A stretch of 64,000 nt of DNA from Novilysobacter_A longmucuonensis (GTDB taxonomy: Bacteria > Pseudomonadota > Gammaproteobacteria > Xanthomonadales > Xanthomonadaceae): the NCBI RefSeq assembly GCF_046600735.1, contig NZ_JBJMAW010000001.1, positions 62,001-126,000 on the forward strand, in the 5' to 3' direction. The translations under genes and the position numbers were made by a program. The notes beneath the pieces were generated by a model. That model ran no database searches. It worked only from the letters and a program-made list of their open reading frames with translations, and was not told where the DNA came from. Positions 42,178 through 50,261 of this stretch are shown piece after piece. How positions within the stretch are numbered: the first letter of the stretch is position 1; each line of letters begins with the position of its first letter.

Positions 42178-42990
42178 ATGGCCGTCAAGATCGACAAGAA
42201 AATCAAGGGCTACAGCGTCGTCACCCCGGAAGACAAGGCCAAGGACGCGGCGAAGGCCGAAGCGGTCGCGCGTGAAGTCGCCGAGGCCGAGCTGCGTGCG
42301 CCGGACCCGGAGCTGGCCAACGTCATCCAGATGCACGAACGCATCGAACGCCCGGAAATCCTGATCGGTTCCACCTACAAGATCAAATCGCCGCTGTTCG
42401 AGCACGCGCTGTACGTGACCATCAACGACATCGTGCTCAACGCCGGCAGCGAGCACGAGCATCGCCGCCCGTTCGAGATATTCATCAACTCCAAGAACAT
42501 GGACCACTTCCAGTGGATCGTCGCGCTGACCCGGATCATGTCCGCGGTGTTCCGCAAGGGCGGCGACGTGACCTTCCTGGTCGACGAGATGAAGGCCGTG
42601 TTCGACCCCAAGGGTGGCTACTTCAAGGCCGGCGGCGTCTACATGCCCTCGCTGGTGGCCGAGCTGGGCAGCATCGTGGAGGACCACCTCAAGTCGATCG
42701 GCCTGATGCACGACCCGGAAATGAGCGATGCCCAGCGCGCGCTGATCGCCGAGAAGCGCGCCGCGTATGCGCAGCTGAGTTCAAAAAAAAAAGCTGACGT
42801 AGGCAACGACCTGTTCCCGGAGCCGAAGGTCGCCGACGCGCCGCGCGAGGAGGACCTGGAAGTCACCGGCGACGGCGGCGTGTCGTTCCCGCCCTCGGCC
42901 AGCATGTGCCACAAGTGCAGCGCCAAGGCGATCGTGATCATGGACGGGTGTGCGACCTGCCTGAACTGCGGGTATTCCAAATGCGGGTAG
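42178..42990 (+). CDS. nrdJb: Class II ribonucleotide reductase small subunit NrdJb
   Basis: Second part of the split B12-dependent reductase, 270 aa. The middle (about 60-195) carries the TSCPD-like region with SKNMDHFQWIVALTRIMSAV, KGGDVTFLVDEMKAVFDP and YMPSLVAELGSIVEDHL. A Lys/Asp/Glu linker leads to the C-terminal Cys cluster C244xxC247, C258xxC261xxC264 and Cys269, which would re-reduce the active site or bind zinc. The linker starts with three AAA Lys codons (203-205) in an A10 run. The P. aeruginosa NrdJa/NrdJb pair is the closest known arrangement. Confidence 0.92.
   Translation: MAVKIDKKIKGYSVVTPEDKAKDAAKAEAVAREVAEAELRAPDPELANVIQMHERIERPEILIGSTYKIKSPLFEHALYVTINDIVLNAGSEHEHRRPFEIFINSKNMDHFQWIVALTRIMSAVFRKGGDVTFLVDEMKAVFDPKGGYFKAGGVYMPSLVAELGSIVEDHLKSIGLMHDPEMSDAQRALIAEKRAAYAQLSSKKKADVGNDLFPEPKVADAPREEDLEVTGDGGVSFPPSASMCHKCSAKAIVIMDGCATCLNCGYSKCG
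42783..42792 (+). repeat. A10 homopolymer inside nrdJb
   Basis: Ten consecutive A read as the last base of a Ser codon and AAA-AAA-AAA. The next bases, GCTGACGTAGG, give TGA after one codon in the -1 frame (AGC TGA) and TAG after two codons in the +1 frame (CTG ACG TAG). Slippage would therefore end the protein at about 206 residues, just before the Cys-rich tail. Confidence 0.9.
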
Positions 42991-43504
42991 TCAGGTAAGC
43001 ATCACCTTCGCCCCGCCTCCCCAAGGAGCGGCCGCATCAACGCGCCGTGCGGCCGCCGACCAGGCGGACCAGGCCTTGCATCGGCGGTAGTGGGCACACC
43101 AGTTGCCGCGGCCGATTGGCGGCTGCCAATACCTGCTCGGCGGCAAGCCAGCCCCGAGCAAGCTTGGCAGCAGATGCAGCGGCGCCGGCAGCCGGTGCAA
43201 CCGGATGGTCACCGGGTACGGCCGGTCGACCAGGGTCAGCAGTTGCTGCTGCTGCCACGCGACGCGGTCGCGCGTGCCCAGCTGCCCCAGCAGGCGGAGC
43301 ATGTTGCGGTACTCCGTCAGCGTGATGTGCGGACCGAGATCGACCCGATCGCCGGTCTCCGCGGCGGTGCAGCTGCGCGCGCGCCCCCCCAAGGCTGTCG
43401 CTTTGTTCCAACAGGGTGACCCGCAGGCCGGCGTCGCCCAGCGCCAACGCGCACGCGAGCCCGGCGATACCGCCGCCGATAACGATCGCGTCCGGTTCGG
43501 TCAT
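42991..43504 (-). pseudogene. Broken FAD-dependent desaturase/oxidase (HpnE-like)
   Basis: The start MTEPDAIVIGGGIAGLACAL is a Rossmann FAD-binding motif, continuing to VTLLEQSDSLGG. The homologous continuation (ARSCTAAETGDRVDLG, TEYRNMLRLLGQLGTRD, PYPVTIRLHRLPAPLHLLPS) is in another frame, so a frameshift lies at a run of seven G (plus-strand C7 at 43384-43390). The homology ends after about 150 residues, whereas HpnE-type enzymes have about 420. It is a double-lesion remnant: frameshift plus loss of most of the C-terminus. Confidence 0.75.
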
Positions 43505-43712
43505 TGCCGCAGCATGCAGGCCTGCCTGTGCCCGGCACGTCGTCGGCGTGGGACTGCAGGCCCCAACTACAACAGGCGAGGAGAAGGCCAGGCCCGGCCG
43601 ACCTGTTCCGGCTGGTGGTGCGCAATGCGGGCGTCTGCCCTCCACCCGGTCGGAAATGGGTTTGGTGAGATGGTGCGGACCGGCTGGAGCCACGCCGGGC
43701 TGTGCGCCTGCT

Positions 43713-43862
43713 TCAGCCCCGCAGGCGACCCAGGAATTCCCAGCCTAGGCCGCCGTCATTCGCCCATGCCCAGGTGACTGCGGTGATCAAGGCGAGCGCC
43801 AGCAGCCCCCGCGCGACACGCTCCAACCGGTCGGGTGGGGTCGGCTTGTTTGCGTTGATCAT
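43713..43862 (-). CDS. Small membrane protein, 49 aa
   Basis: Not recognised. ATG 43862 follows a strong GAGGAGG ribosome site. The protein starts MINANKPTPPDRLERVARG, then has one hydrophobic helix (LLALALITAVTWAWA) and a short tail (NDGGLGWEFLGRLRG). The Pro-x-Asp-Arg-x-x-Arg entry to the helix is like the DUF2892 family, but only one helix is present. Flanked by the HpnE remnant and 343 bp without genes. Confidence 0.55.
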   Translation of the reverse strand: MINANKPTPPDRLERVARGLLALALITAVTWAWANDGGLGWEFLGRLRG

Positions 43863-44205
43863 GATCGTGCCTCCTCGTGCGGCCATCTAACGCCGGCGCC
43901 GCGCGGAGGTCTGCGATTGCGGTCACAGCTTGCGATGCCCGACCTGGCGATCGGGACCCGGAGCGGCAGAACTCCGGCCCACAACAACGCTAGCGACGGC
44001 CGGGGCGGGCTGACAAGGTCAGTTGAGGCAGCTTGGCGCGGGCGGTCGGGATAAAAACGGACCGCCAACCACCTCGCCGGCCTGCCCGGCCGGCCCCGGA
44101 TGGCGCGTTCGGCCGCCAACCCGAGCGCGATCGCCACTGCTGCAGCCGATCGCTCGGGGTGACAGGCGCCAGCGCGGCAGCGGAAGCTCCAGCTGCCGCC
44201 GGGCT
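43863..44205. other. 343-bp region without genes
   Basis: No frame has gene character, and I see no terminator or member of the repeat families. It lies upstream of the 49-aa ORF and downstream of the EF-hand gene, so it may hold the promoter of the former. Confidence 0.4.
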
Positions 44206-44556
44206 TCACTCGATGGTGTTGGCGTCGACGTAGTCGAAGAATTCGAATTCGTTGATGCGGCCGTCGCCGTCGGTGTCGTAGGTGGCGAAGTTCATGCCGA
44301 GCACGTGGTTGGAATCGAGCTCATCGGGCGTAATGAAGCCGTCGAGGTTCTTGTCCAGCTCCTGCATGTGGATGCGTTTGAGCTTGTCCCGGGGCTCTTC
44401 GGGACGGTTGGCGCTGGCCGGTGGCACGGCGGTGTTCTGGCCGCCAGCCATCATCGGGGCTGCGTTTGCAGGCTCCATCGTCCGTGAGTCGGTCATGCAG
44501 GCGGCGGTGGCCACGGCGATGGTGAGCGCAAGGGAGATCGAAACGGCGGTTTTCAT
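44206..44556 (-). CDS. EF-hand calcium-binding lipoprotein
   Basis: Protein of 116 aa with a lipoprotein signal (MKTAVSISLALTIAVATAAC, lipobox Cys at 20), a Pro/Ala-rich linker, and two EF-hand loops: DKNLDGFITPDE and DTDGDGRINEFE, both with Asp/Asn at positions 1, 3, 5 and Glu at 12. It probably binds Ca2+ at the periplasmic face of a membrane. A second, unrelated EF-hand protein is at 48364. Confidence 0.85.
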   Translation of the reverse strand: MKTAVSISLALTIAVATAACMTDSRTMEPANAAPMMAGGQNTAVPPASANRPEEPRDKLKRIHMQELDKNLDGFITPDELDSNHVLGMNFATYDTDGDGRINEFEFFDYVDANTIE

Positions 44557-44700
44557 GGCGGTATCTCGGTGCGGGGGAAATGCCAGTCTCCTCCCGAGGC
44601 GGTCGAAGAAAAATGAAGTTCCGCCGGGCCGGTCAACCGCGGCCATGTGATGGTGGCTGGCCGGCCCCAGGGGACCGGCCGCGCCGCCATCCTCTCCAGC

Positions 44701-46131
44701 CTATTGGCCGGACTCGGCCTGGTAGCCGCCGAAGCTGCCGGCCGCGCCCGGGAACACCACCGGGCTTTCGCTGCCGTCGTTGGCCACCGCCGAGACGCCG
44801 AAGAAGTAGTTGTCGATCACCACGTTCTCCAGCGTGTGCTCGGTGACGTCGCCGACGAACACGCTGCGAGTCCACTGCGGTTCGGTGGTCAGCCGCCAGT
44901 GGACCTTGTAGCCGGCCAGGTTGGGCGCCTGTGCCGCGCTGGGGCGGGTCCAGCGCAGGGTGGTGTCGGCGCTGACCGCGCCTTCGATGGTCACCTGCGC
45001 CGGCGGCGGCGGGGCGGCGGCCAGCCCGGCCAGCGTGACCGCGTTGAGCGCGGTCAGCTTGGCGGCGTAGTCGAAATCGATTCCTTCGATGGTGTCGCCA
45101 TAGACGATGCGCTGCCCGTCCGCGTTGGTCTCGGTGCGCAGGTCCTGGTGCTGGCGGTCGTAGTGCTCGTGGGTCTCCATGATCCGCACCGCCGGGTAGC
45201 CGAGATCGTTGAACGGGCGGTGGTGGCCGCCGCGGCCGAAACGATCCAGCCGGTAGATCATCATCACGTCCAGGTTGGGCACGTAGGTATCGGCCATGCG
45301 GTCGACGTAGCGCGCCAGGTTGCGCGTGGGCGAATCGACCTCGCCGCCGGTGAAGCGACGCTGGCGCGCTTCCTCCTCGGTCTCGTCCATGCGCGTGCCT
45401 TCGGCGAACACGCGCGCGGTGGTGTTGTCGCTGATGCCGGTGATGCCGGTGGTGTTGCCGATCATGTCGTTGTTGAGCACCGCCTCGATCCGCCAGCCCT
45501 CCTGCTGCGCCTTGGCGGCGAGGATCTTGCCGCCGAACAGCCCCTGCTCCTCGCCGGCGAGCGCGGCGTAGACGATCGTCGCGCCGAACCGGTGCTGGCT
45601 CAGCACCCGCGCCGCTTCCAGCGTGCCAGCCACGCCGGAGGCGTTGTCGTTGGCGCCCGGCGAGTCGTCGGTGAAGTTCATCACGTCGCTGATGCGCGAA
45701 TCGATGTCGCCGCTCATGATCACGTGTCGGCCGGGATCCTGGTTGCCGCGCTGGACGGCGATCACGCTGACCACCTCGACCGGGTCGGGGATGCGCGACT
45801 CGCCCTGGATCACGTCGCTGACGTAACTGACCTCCAGGCAGCCGCCGCACTCGGCCGAAATGCGCTCGAACTCGGCGAAGATCCAGCGCCGTGCGGCACC
45901 GATGCCGCGGGTGTCGGACTCGGTTTCAGACAGCGTATGGCGGGTGCCGAAGCCGACCAGGGTGCGGATGTCGGCTTCGATGCGCTGCGCCGACGGCGCG
46001 GTGCCGATGGCATGCAGCAGCGGCACCTCGGCCGGCGGCCCGGCCGGGGCCGCGGCGCTTTGCGCGTGCGCGGCGGCGGGCGTGAGGGCGATCAGGCAGG
46101 CGACGGCGCCGAAAGCGGGATGACGGAACAT
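44701..46131 (-). CDS. M28 family metallopeptidase with C-terminal Fn3-like domain
   Basis: Secreted zinc aminopeptidase-like protein, 476 aa, with a Sec signal (MFRHPAFGAVACLIALTPAAAHA). Metal-site stretches are GDIDSR, PGANDNASG (bridging Asp), LAGEEQGLFG (catalytic Glu), NNDMIG (Asp) and GGHHRPF (His). The first stretch has Asp where most M28 enzymes have the His ligand. The last 100 residues, from VTIEGAVSADTTLRW, look like a fibronectin type III domain. It stands alone on the minus strand. Confidence 0.88.
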   Translation of the reverse strand: MFRHPAFGAVACLIALTPAAAHAQSAAAPAGPPAEVPLLHAIGTAPSAQRIEADIRTLVGFGTRHTLSETESDTRGIGAARRWIFAEFERISAECGGCLEVSYVSDVIQGESRIPDPVEVVSVIAVQRGNQDPGRHVIMSGDIDSRISDVMNFTDDSPGANDNASGVAGTLEAARVLSQHRFGATIVYAALAGEEQGLFGGKILAAKAQQEGWRIEAVLNNDMIGNTTGITGISDNTTARVFAEGTRMDETEEEARQRRFTGGEVDSPTRNLARYVDRMADTYVPNLDVMMIYRLDRFGRGGHHRPFNDLGYPAVRIMETHEHYDRQHQDLRTETNADGQRIVYGDTIEGIDFDYAAKLTALNAVTLAGLAAAPPPPAQVTIEGAVSADTTLRWTRPSAAQAPNLAGYKVHWRLTTEPQWTRSVFVGDVTEHTLENVVIDNYFFGVSAVANDGSESPVVFPGAAGSFGGYQAESGQ

Positions 46132-46242
46132 GCGGAGCTCCAGGTCGGATGGTCAGCGCCTGACAGTAGCAATACCGGCGTTACGAGGCACGCGTCTGGA
46201 TGTCGCGCCCGGCGCTCTTGGGTAGCTCAGAACCCCGGACCC

Positions 46243-47247
46243 TCATCGAAGCTCGCGCGGCGGCACCTGGCCGTCGCTGTCGACCACGATCACGCGGTTG
46301 CGCCCTTCGCCCTTGGCCAGGTACATCGCGCTGTCGGCGCGGCTCAACCAGCTGCTGGCGGATTCGCCGGCGGCCAGCGGCGTCGCCCCGATCGAGATGG
46401 TGACCGGCCGATCGCCGCACCGTACCGCGCGTTCCACGCTGGCACGCAGGTGCTCGGTGATGTCGCGCAACGCGTCGAGGTCCGCACCCGGAAGCAACAG
46501 CGCGAATTCCTCGCCACCGAGCCGGAAGAAACGGTCGCCCTTGCGCGTGGAGCTTCGCACCAGATCGGCGAACTGCACCAGCACCGCATCGCCGGCCTCG
46601 TGCCCGAAGCCGTCGTTGATCGCCTTGAAATGGTCCAGGTCGAACACCGCCAGGCCGAGCGGCGACTGGTTGCGCCGGCTGGCCTCGATCGCCAGCTCGA
46701 GCTCGGCCTTCATGCCGCGGCGGTTGTAGGCGCCGGTCAACGGATCGAGTGCGGCGGCAGCCTCGAGCTGGCGGTGCTGAAGCTCGGTGCGCGAGGCGAA
46801 CATGAAGGCGAACAGGCTGACCACGATGGCGGTCACGATGAACACCGAGATGTGCACCTGCTCGCCGAACACCGGATTGAGCCACGCCAGGGCGCCCAGC
46901 GCAGCGATCGATATCGTCACCGCCTTGCCGCGGCTGACCAGTAGGAAGTTGCCCAGCAGCACCGGGTAGATCCACAGCGCGCCGGCCAGGCCGAGCAGCG
47001 TGGCCACGGTGACGCAGCCGCCCGCACATGCGAGCGACAACAGCAGGCATGCGCGGTCGAGCCGGCCGCTGCGCCAGGCGTAGCCGGCGATCAGGCAGAT
47101 CCCGAGCACGATGAGCAGGTCGATCGTGCCGGCCAGCGGCTGACCATTGGCGAAGCGGTAGATCGCGAACGGAGTGATGCCGACCACCGCGGTCGCGCCG
47201 AACAGCGTCAGCAGTGCCAGGCGGAATTCGGTGCGCAGCCGGTGCAT
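46243..47247 (-). CDS. Membrane diguanylate cyclase (GGDEF)
   Basis: Makes c-di-GMP from two GTP. The 334-aa protein has six hydrophobic segments in residues 1-160 as sensor, then a GGDEF domain with DPLTGAYNRRG, FDLDHFKAINDGFGH, the active site GGEEF and, five residues before it, the product-inhibition site RKGD. Both sites are intact, so it should be active and feedback-inhibited. I use ATG 47247; GTG 47253 is an alternative. It is divergent from the amidase gene. Confidence 0.9.
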   Translation of the reverse strand: MHRLRTEFRLALLTLFGATAVVGITPFAIYRFANGQPLAGTIDLLIVLGICLIAGYAWRSGRLDRACLLLSLACAGGCVTVATLLGLAGALWIYPVLLGNFLLVSRGKAVTISIAALGALAWLNPVFGEQVHISVFIVTAIVVSLFAFMFASRTELQHRQLEAAAALDPLTGAYNRRGMKAELELAIEASRRNQSPLGLAVFDLDHFKAINDGFGHEAGDAVLVQFADLVRSSTRKGDRFFRLGGEEFALLLPGADLDALRDITEHLRASVERAVRCGDRPVTISIGATPLAAGESASSWLSRADSAMYLAKGEGRNRVIVVDSDGQVPPRELR

Positions 47248-47410
47248 CAGCACCCGGGCGGCTCCTGGACGGTGGCGGACCTGCAGCCGCCGTTGTCGAG
47301 GCTGGAAGCGAATGGGCTGATGTCGACGCTTGGACTCATGTCGACGCTCCATGCAAGCGCTGTGCCGCGGGTGCGCTAAGGTGCATCCGATCGGCGCGGC
47401 AGAGGACAGC

Positions 47411-48235
47411 ATGCAGTTGAACACACGCCAGGCATGGGCGCGAGCGATGCGCCGCGCGCTCGCCGCGGGGCTGCTGATCGCCCTGGCCGGCTGCGCCAGC
47501 GCGCCACCGCGCAACCCGATCGCGCAGTGGCGCGGCTCGCCCAACCACAACATGCGCCAGCCGCGCCTGATCGTGCTGCACCACACCCAGATGGACAGCG
47601 TTGAAGCGGCGCTGCTGACCCTGCAGACGCGCAACCGGCAAGGCCGGGTCAGCGCGCACTACCTGATCGGTGACGACGGCCGGCGGTACCAGCTGGTGTC
47701 CGAGGTCCACCGCGCCTGGCATGCCGGCGCCGGTCGGTGGGCGGGGATGGGCGACATCAATTCCGCCTCGATCGGTATCGAGCTCGACAACGACGGCGCG
47801 TCACCCTTCACCGAGCCGCAGATCCGCAGTCTGCTGCGCCTGCTTGAGGACATCACCACACGGCTCGGCATCCCGCCTCACCTGGTCCTCGCCCATGGCG
47901 ATATCGCGCCCACGCGCAAGCAGGACCCCAGCGTGTACTTCCCATGGCGACGGTTGGCCGAGGCCGGCTTCGGACTGTGGCCGCGCGAGGTGCGGGCCGC
48001 GCCGCCGTCGGGCTTTGACCCGTGCGCGGCACTGCGCCTGATCGGGTACGACCTGCGAGATCCCGCGGCGGCGCTGCGTGCATTTCACCGGCGGTTCCGC
48101 GCCAGCGAATCGGCGAGTTGGCTGCCCGGCGACGCCGCAATCCTGTATGACCTGCAGCGCCAGTTGATGGCGATGCCGCCGCCAGCACCCCCGCCAAAAA
48201 TGCTTGCGGAGCCTATGGATGGCCCAGTTCGCTAA
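47411..48235 (+). CDS. N-acetylmuramoyl-L-alanine amidase, AmiD-like lipoprotein
   Basis: Amidase_2 (PGRP-type) enzyme that cuts the peptide from MurNAc, 274 aa. It has a lipobox signal ending LIALAGC and zinc-site stretches RLIVLHHTQMDS (His), HRAWHAGAG (His) and the HGDIAPTRKQDPSVYFPW block, where His and Asp are ligand and catalytic residue. SAHYLIGDDGR is also typical. The lipobox and AmiD-type length suggest anchorage in the outer membrane and peptidoglycan recycling. It follows the amidase order typical of AmiD rather than AmiA/B/C. Confidence 0.92.
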   Translation: MQLNTRQAWARAMRRALAAGLLIALAGCASAPPRNPIAQWRGSPNHNMRQPRLIVLHHTQMDSVEAALLTLQTRNRQGRVSAHYLIGDDGRRYQLVSEVHRAWHAGAGRWAGMGDINSASIGIELDNDGASPFTEPQIRSLLRLLEDITTRLGIPPHLVLAHGDIAPTRKQDPSVYFPWRRLAEAGFGLWPREVRAAPPSGFDPCAALRLIGYDLRDPAAALRAFHRRFRASESASWLPGDAAILYDLQRQLMAMPPPAPPPKMLAEPMDGPVR

Positions 48236-48363
48236 GCCCGCGCATAAAGCGAATGAAGCTTGCGTTAGCCGGCGCCGCGGTCACCGCGGGTACACGCGCG
48301 CGGGCCGACGCTTGGCCCGCACCCGCTATGCGCGGGTGCCCATCCCCCGCAGGAGAAATCACA

Positions 48364-48939
48364 ATGAACGCATGCAACCGCACCCTGATTGCGCTTGCCC
48401 TGACCGCCGTCTGGTCGTCGGCGGCATGGGCGTCACCCCCTGCAACGACGACGGCCGAGCCCGGTGCGCAGGACCGCACCACCCAGGAGCTCGACACCGC
48501 CGCCGATGCCGCCGCGGACACCACCATGCCACCGCCGGTCAACGACGCCGATCCGCGGCCGGTCGATCCGGAGGTCGATGCGATGACCCAGCCGCCGCAA
48601 CCACCGCAGCCGGTCGAGGCACCCCGTGAGCCGGTCAGCGGACCGGACCGCACGGTCCAGCGCGGCATGTGGACCGAGCTGGACACCGATGGCGACGGAC
48701 GCATCAGCGCCCAGGAAGCCAGCGTCAACGCGGACTTCAACAGCAACTTCGAGATGAGGGACCGCGACGGCGATGGCTATATCAGCCAGGCCGAATTCGA
48801 CGCCGACGCGCAGGTTGACGACGGCTCCCGGGAGGAGCTCGACGACGGCACGATCGATGATGGCATGGAGCTGGAAGAAGAAGACCGCATGGAGCTGGAA
48901 GAAGAAGACCGCATGGAGCTGGAAGAAGACTACGACTGA
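48364..48939 (+). CDS. Secreted EF-hand protein with acidic tandem-repeat tail
   Basis: Not recognised as a named family. The 191-aa precursor has a Sec signal (MNACNRTLIALALTAVWSSA) and a Pro/Thr/Asp-rich linker. Two EF-hand loops, DTDGDGRISAQE and DRDGDGYISQAE, have complete Ca2+ ligands. The C-terminus is an acidic tail of Met-Glu-Leu-Glu-Glu-Glu-Asp-Arg units encoded by a 24-nt tandem repeat (48865-48930). The CAGGAGAAATC ribosome site is good. A terminator follows the gene. Confidence 0.85.
   Translation: MNACNRTLIALALTAVWSSAAWASPPATTTAEPGAQDRTTQELDTAADAAADTTMPPPVNDADPRPVDPEVDAMTQPPQPPQPVEAPREPVSGPDRTVQRGMWTELDTDGDGRISAQEASVNADFNSNFEMRDRDGDGYISQAEFDADAQVDDGSREELDDGTIDDGMELEEEDRMELEEEDRMELEEDYD
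48865..48930 (+). repeat. 24-nt in-frame tandem repeat in the EF-hand gene
   Basis: Two full identical copies (48865-48888, 48889-48912) and an 18-nt partial copy (48913-48930) encode 8-residue acidic units. The perfect identity suggests recent expansion; a copy change keeps the frame. Confidence 0.9.
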
Positions 48940-48963
48940 GCTTCGCCGCCAAACTGTCGACCC

Positions 48964-48992
48964 GAGGGCGCCGCGTGGCGCCCTCGCTTTTT
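48964..48992 (+). terminator. Rho-independent terminator after the EF-hand gene
   Basis: GAGGGCGCC (48964-48972) pairs with GGCGCCCTC (48977-48985) across a GCGT loop, followed by GC and five Ts. Confidence 0.9.
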
Positions 48993-49187
48993 CCAGCGCC
49001 TGACCACGCCGTCGATGACGGCGCCGCGAGACCGCGCCCAGCCCGGCAGGCGCCGGGGCAGGCGTGTCGACCGGGTGCAGGCCGACCTGCACCGCCCCTG
49101 CCATGCCGCGCCGCGCAACGGCTGTTTACACTGCTGCGGTTATGATCGTCGGTCTCGTTGCCGACCTGCTGCATGAGGACCCCCGCG

Positions 49188-50261
49188 ATGACCGTCGCCG
49201 CAAAGTTCGAAATCGAATACCTGCAATACCTCGGCCCCGACGGCCAACCCGTCGCCGAACTGCCCGAGGCATTCCGCGATCCCAAGGCGTTGCTGCCGCT
49301 GTTCAAGCAGATGCTGTTCGTGCGCACCTTCGATACCAAGTCGATCGCGCTGCAGCGCACCGGCAAGCTCGGCACCTACGCCGCAAGCCTCGGCCACGAA
49401 GCCACCCACGTCGGCATCGGCGCCTCGATGAAGCCCGAGGATGTGTTTGCGCCGAGCTATCGCGAGTACGGCGCGCAGTTCATGCGCGGCGTGCTGCCGC
49501 GCGAGGTGTTGCTGTACTGGGGCGGCGACGAGCGCGGCAACGACTTCTCCGGGCCGAAGCACGACTACTCGTGGAGCGTGCCCATCTCGACCCAGTGCCT
49601 GCACGCCGCCGGCGCCGCGCTGGCGTTCAAGCTGCGCAAGGAGAACCGGATCGCGGTGGCCTGCTGCGGCGACGGCGGCTCGTCCAAGACCGACTTCTAC
49701 GCCGCGCTCAATTCGGCCGGCGCGTATACCGCGCCGCTGGTGTTGTGCGTGATCAACAACGGCTGGGCGATCTCGGTGCCGCGTTCGGCCCAGACCGGCG
49801 CGCAGACTCTCGCGCAGAAGGGCATCGCCGGCGGCCTGTATTGCCTGCAGGTCGACGGCAACGATCTGATCGCGGTGCTCGAAGGCATGCGTCGCTGCGT
49901 CGAGCGCGCGCGCAACGGCGAGGGCGGCAGCGTGATCGAGCTCCTGACCTACCGCCTGCACGACCACACCACCGCCGACGACGCACGCCGCTACCGCGAG
50001 GCGGACGAGGTGAAGGAGGCTTGGACCCGCGATCCGATCCCGCGCCTGCGCAGCTATCTCACCGCGCAGAAGTTGTGGAGCGAGGACGAGGAAAAGGCCT
50101 GGACCGAGGAGTGCGGCAAACAGGTCGATGTGGAGATCAACGCCTACCTGGAGACGCCGGTGCAGCCGGTGGAGGCGATGTTCGACTTCCTCTACGCCGA
50201 TCCGCCGGCCGACCTGCTGGAGCAGCGTGCGGCCGCCATCGCGCGGGAGGGACGCGCATGA
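49188..50261 (+). CDS. 2-oxoacid dehydrogenase E1 alpha subunit
   Basis: Thiamine-diphosphate-dependent E1alpha, 357 aa, of the branched-chain/pyruvate type. It has the ThDP motif GDG-x-N: CCGDGGSSKTDFYAALNSAG to VLCVINNGWAI. Other stretches are SYREYGAQFMRGV, PISTQCLHAAGAALAFK, the phosphorylation-loop-like TYRLHDHTTADDARRYR. I start at ATG 49188 (MTVAAKFEIEYLQYL). With the next two genes it forms an E1-E2 operon; no E3 is present. Whether the substrate is pyruvate or branched-chain oxoacids cannot be settled here. Confidence 0.93.
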   Translation: MTVAAKFEIEYLQYLGPDGQPVAELPEAFRDPKALLPLFKQMLFVRTFDTKSIALQRTGKLGTYAASLGHEATHVGIGASMKPEDVFAPSYREYGAQFMRGVLPREVLLYWGGDERGNDFSGPKHDYSWSVPISTQCLHAAGAALAFKLRKENRIAVACCGDGGSSKTDFYAALNSAGAYTAPLVLCVINNGWAISVPRSAQTGAQTLAQKGIAGGLYCLQVDGNDLIAVLEGMRRCVERARNGEGGSVIELLTYRLHDHTTADDARRYREADEVKEAWTRDPIPRLRSYLTAQKLWSEDEEKAWTEECGKQVDVEINAYLETPVQPVEAMFDFLYADPPADLLEQRAAAIAREGRA

